DNA from: Acidobacteriota bacterium
GTDB taxonomy: Bacteria > Actinomycetota > Acidimicrobiia > Spongiisociales > UBA5794
Direction: 5' to 3'
DNA length: 48,531 nucleotides
Assembly (NCBI GenBank): GCA_022562055.1
Contig: JADFQA010000024.1
Location: 1-48,531 of the forward strand
Below the pieces are notes generated by a model. The model worked only from the letters and a program-made list of their open reading frames with translations, had not been told where the DNA came from and searched no databases. Below are positions 47,632 through 48,531 of this stretch, one piece after another. The translations under genes were made by a program, and so were the position numbers. The number at the start of each line of letters is the position of its first letter. Position 1 is the first letter of the stretch.

Positions 47632-48531
47632 TTGAAGCGTTTCATGCAAATATTGGTGGTCCTGTCGTTGTTGATCGCCAGCATTGGGTCCGGTTCTGTG
47701 GGAGCTTCGGGAGGAAACAACGTCCGACCCGAAGGCCAGAACGCTCCTGAAGCTCGTTCAGAACATCAAAGGATCATTGATTTTTGGACCGTTGATAAGG
47801 TCAGACAAGCAGTTCCGCGCGACTTTGTATTCGACCGGGCATCGGGCCGCTTCATCCCGGCGGCGCGCGGGGGAAACCCTGGTAAGCCCGGTGGCGGTGG
47901 CGGAGGCGGCGGTGGAGGCGGAGACGACGGTGACACCACGGTCACGGGCGCACCTTGGCTTGGCGGCGGAGCCGTCGTCGAGTCAACCGGAAAGGTTCTG
48001 TTCTCCCTCGGCACTGATGATGGTGGTGGTGACCGGTACTGGGTCTGCTCGGCCAGCGTCGTGATTGACGGGACTGACGACCGGTCGATCGCTGTAACTG
48101 CCGCGCACTGTGTGTATGAAAACAACGCGGGCAATGTTGAGTGGGCGAAGAACTGGATGTACGTTCCAAACTATGAGGCGGCCGTTAGCGATAGCAATCT
48201 AAAAATCGGAGAAGGATCGGCAATCGGAGAAGGATCGTTCTGTGGTGCCGCAGACTCCGGCACTTGCTGGACGGCGATCGCACTGGTTCTGCACGACGGA
48301 TTCGCCGAAGCCGGAGGATTTAACGGCACCGCGATTCAATATGACTTCGCGTTCGCTGTTCTTGACGGCGCCCTCGACGGAGACCACGGAGCGCAGGGAA
48401 TCAATTTCGGAGCCGTGTCAAAGGGTACGTTCGCATACGACTTCGGATACCCCCATAGGGAGTCAAATGGCGATCTGATTCTTGACCCGACGTATTGCGC
48501 GGGGAAGACAAACTTTGACAACCGGTTCTTT
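47632..48531 (+). CDS. trypsin-like secreted serine protease, 3' end outside the window
   Basis: A TTG start at 47632 follows GGAAGGAG (47618-47625); the frame stays open for 300 codons to the window edge. A signal peptide (MQILVVLSLLIASIGSGSV) precedes a pro-region (HQRIIDFWTVDKVRQAVPRD), then a run of eleven Gly (GKPGGGGG...GGDD). The protease domain has the His loop SIAVTAAHCVYEN and the Asp segment IQYDFAFAVLDG; the Ser region lies beyond the window. Cys pairs in YWVCSASV/AAHC and CGAADSGTC fit chymotrypsin-fold disulfides. A tandem duplication gives IGEGSAIGEGS. It is easy to miss because it has no ATG at the start and no stop in the window. Confidence 0.85.
   Translation, partial: MKRFMQILVVLSLLIASIGSGSVGASGGNNVRPEGQNAPEARSEHQRIIDFWTVDKVRQAVPRDFVFDRASGRFIPAARGGNPGKPGGGGGGGGGGGDDGDTTVTGAPWLGGGAVVESTGKVLFSLGTDDGGGDRYWVCSASVVIDGTDDRSIAVTAAHCVYENNAGNVEWAKNWMYVPNYEAAVSDSNLKIGEGSAIGEGSFCGAADSGTCWTAIALVLHDGFAEAGGFNGTAIQYDFAFAVLDGALDGDHGAQGINFGAVSKGTFAYDFGYPHRESNGDLILDPTYCAGKTNFDNRFF

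Noticed and set aside
1-48531. Genome-wide reassignment of TAG to glutamine
   Set aside because: At least fourteen intact genes in the window end in TAG at the expected position (for example flbD, the CBS gene, ctaC, ctaG, the sigma factor, ClC, the efflux lipoprotein and adaptor), so TAG is an ordinary stop here.
1-48531. UGA read as selenocysteine in a gene of this window
   Set aside because: Despite the tRNA-Sec, I found no TGA interrupting a recognisable family; the in-frame interruptions that I saw are TAG or frameshifts.
1-48531. CRISPR array, insertion sequence, prophage or integrated plasmid
   Set aside because: No regularly spaced repeats, transposase, integrase or phage structural genes were seen on either strand.

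Overview
The window looks like one chromosomal stretch of a free-living actinobacterium. Base composition is moderately GC-rich. The gene set includes a caa3-type cytochrome oxidase cluster with a separate small subunit IV and a Caa3-type CtaG, a LytR-CpsA-Psr protein, zinc-ribbon/DUF4328 membrane proteins, many lipoproteins and an RpoD-family sigma factor without region 1.1. An Acidimicrobiia-like lineage would fit, but that is inference because there is no rRNA here. A complete selenocysteine tRNA (4024-4118) indicates that the organism uses UGA-Sec, although no selenoprotein was recognised in the window.

Layout. 0.1-1.9 kb is a decayed flagellar locus: a frameshifted flagellin 5' end, a leftover flgE 3' end, an intact flbD and a degenerate GGDEF protein. 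1.9-5 kb holds a CBS protein, a ferredoxin, a receiver protein without its phospho-acceptor Asp beside a wrecked histidine kinase, tRNA-Sec and a membrane HTH protein. 5-7.1 kb is a translationally coupled malic enzyme and TauE/SafE transporter. 7.3-13.1 kb is the aerobic terminal oxidase cluster (thioredoxin-like lipoprotein, ctaC, ctaD, ctaE, subunit IV, ctaG). 13.1-18.3 kb is an envelope locus: a fused ParA/BY-kinase-like plus LCP protein lies between two membrane-anchored proteins that share an extracellular domain. 18.3-21.8 kb has a YyaL/SPATA20-type protein and the sigma factor, whose upstream region carries a perfect TGTGA-N6-TCACA palindrome. 21.8-26.4 kb is an apparent operon containing a HerA-type ATPase broken by an amber codon and a frameshift. 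26.5-30.4 kb has mannose-1-phosphate guanylyltransferase and a ClC channel. 30.6-37.4 kb is a patchy region with an amber-interrupted FMN alpha-hydroxyacid dehydrogenase, an HAD 5'-nucleotidase, a lipoprotein, an internally deleted M20 peptidase, a decayed TasA/camelysin-like gene, an ornithine cyclodeaminase homologue and a secreted protein with EF-hand-like loops. 37.5-41.2 kb is an SbcCD/YhaNO-like nuclease pair. 41.4-44.9 kb is a MacAB-like efflux operon. 45-47.5 kb has two ScyD-like propeller proteins, and a trypsin-like protease runs off the right end.

The most striking general feature is the density of broken genes (flagellin, flgE, histidine kinase, HerA-like ATPase, hydroxyacid dehydrogenase, M20 peptidase, TasA-like). 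Several are interrupted by TAG, twice exactly where glutamine is expected. At least fourteen intact genes end in TAG, so global reassignment of TAG is unlikely. Ongoing gene loss or consensus errors are the main explanations. The best candidate for something undescribed is the 13.9-18.3 kb envelope locus.
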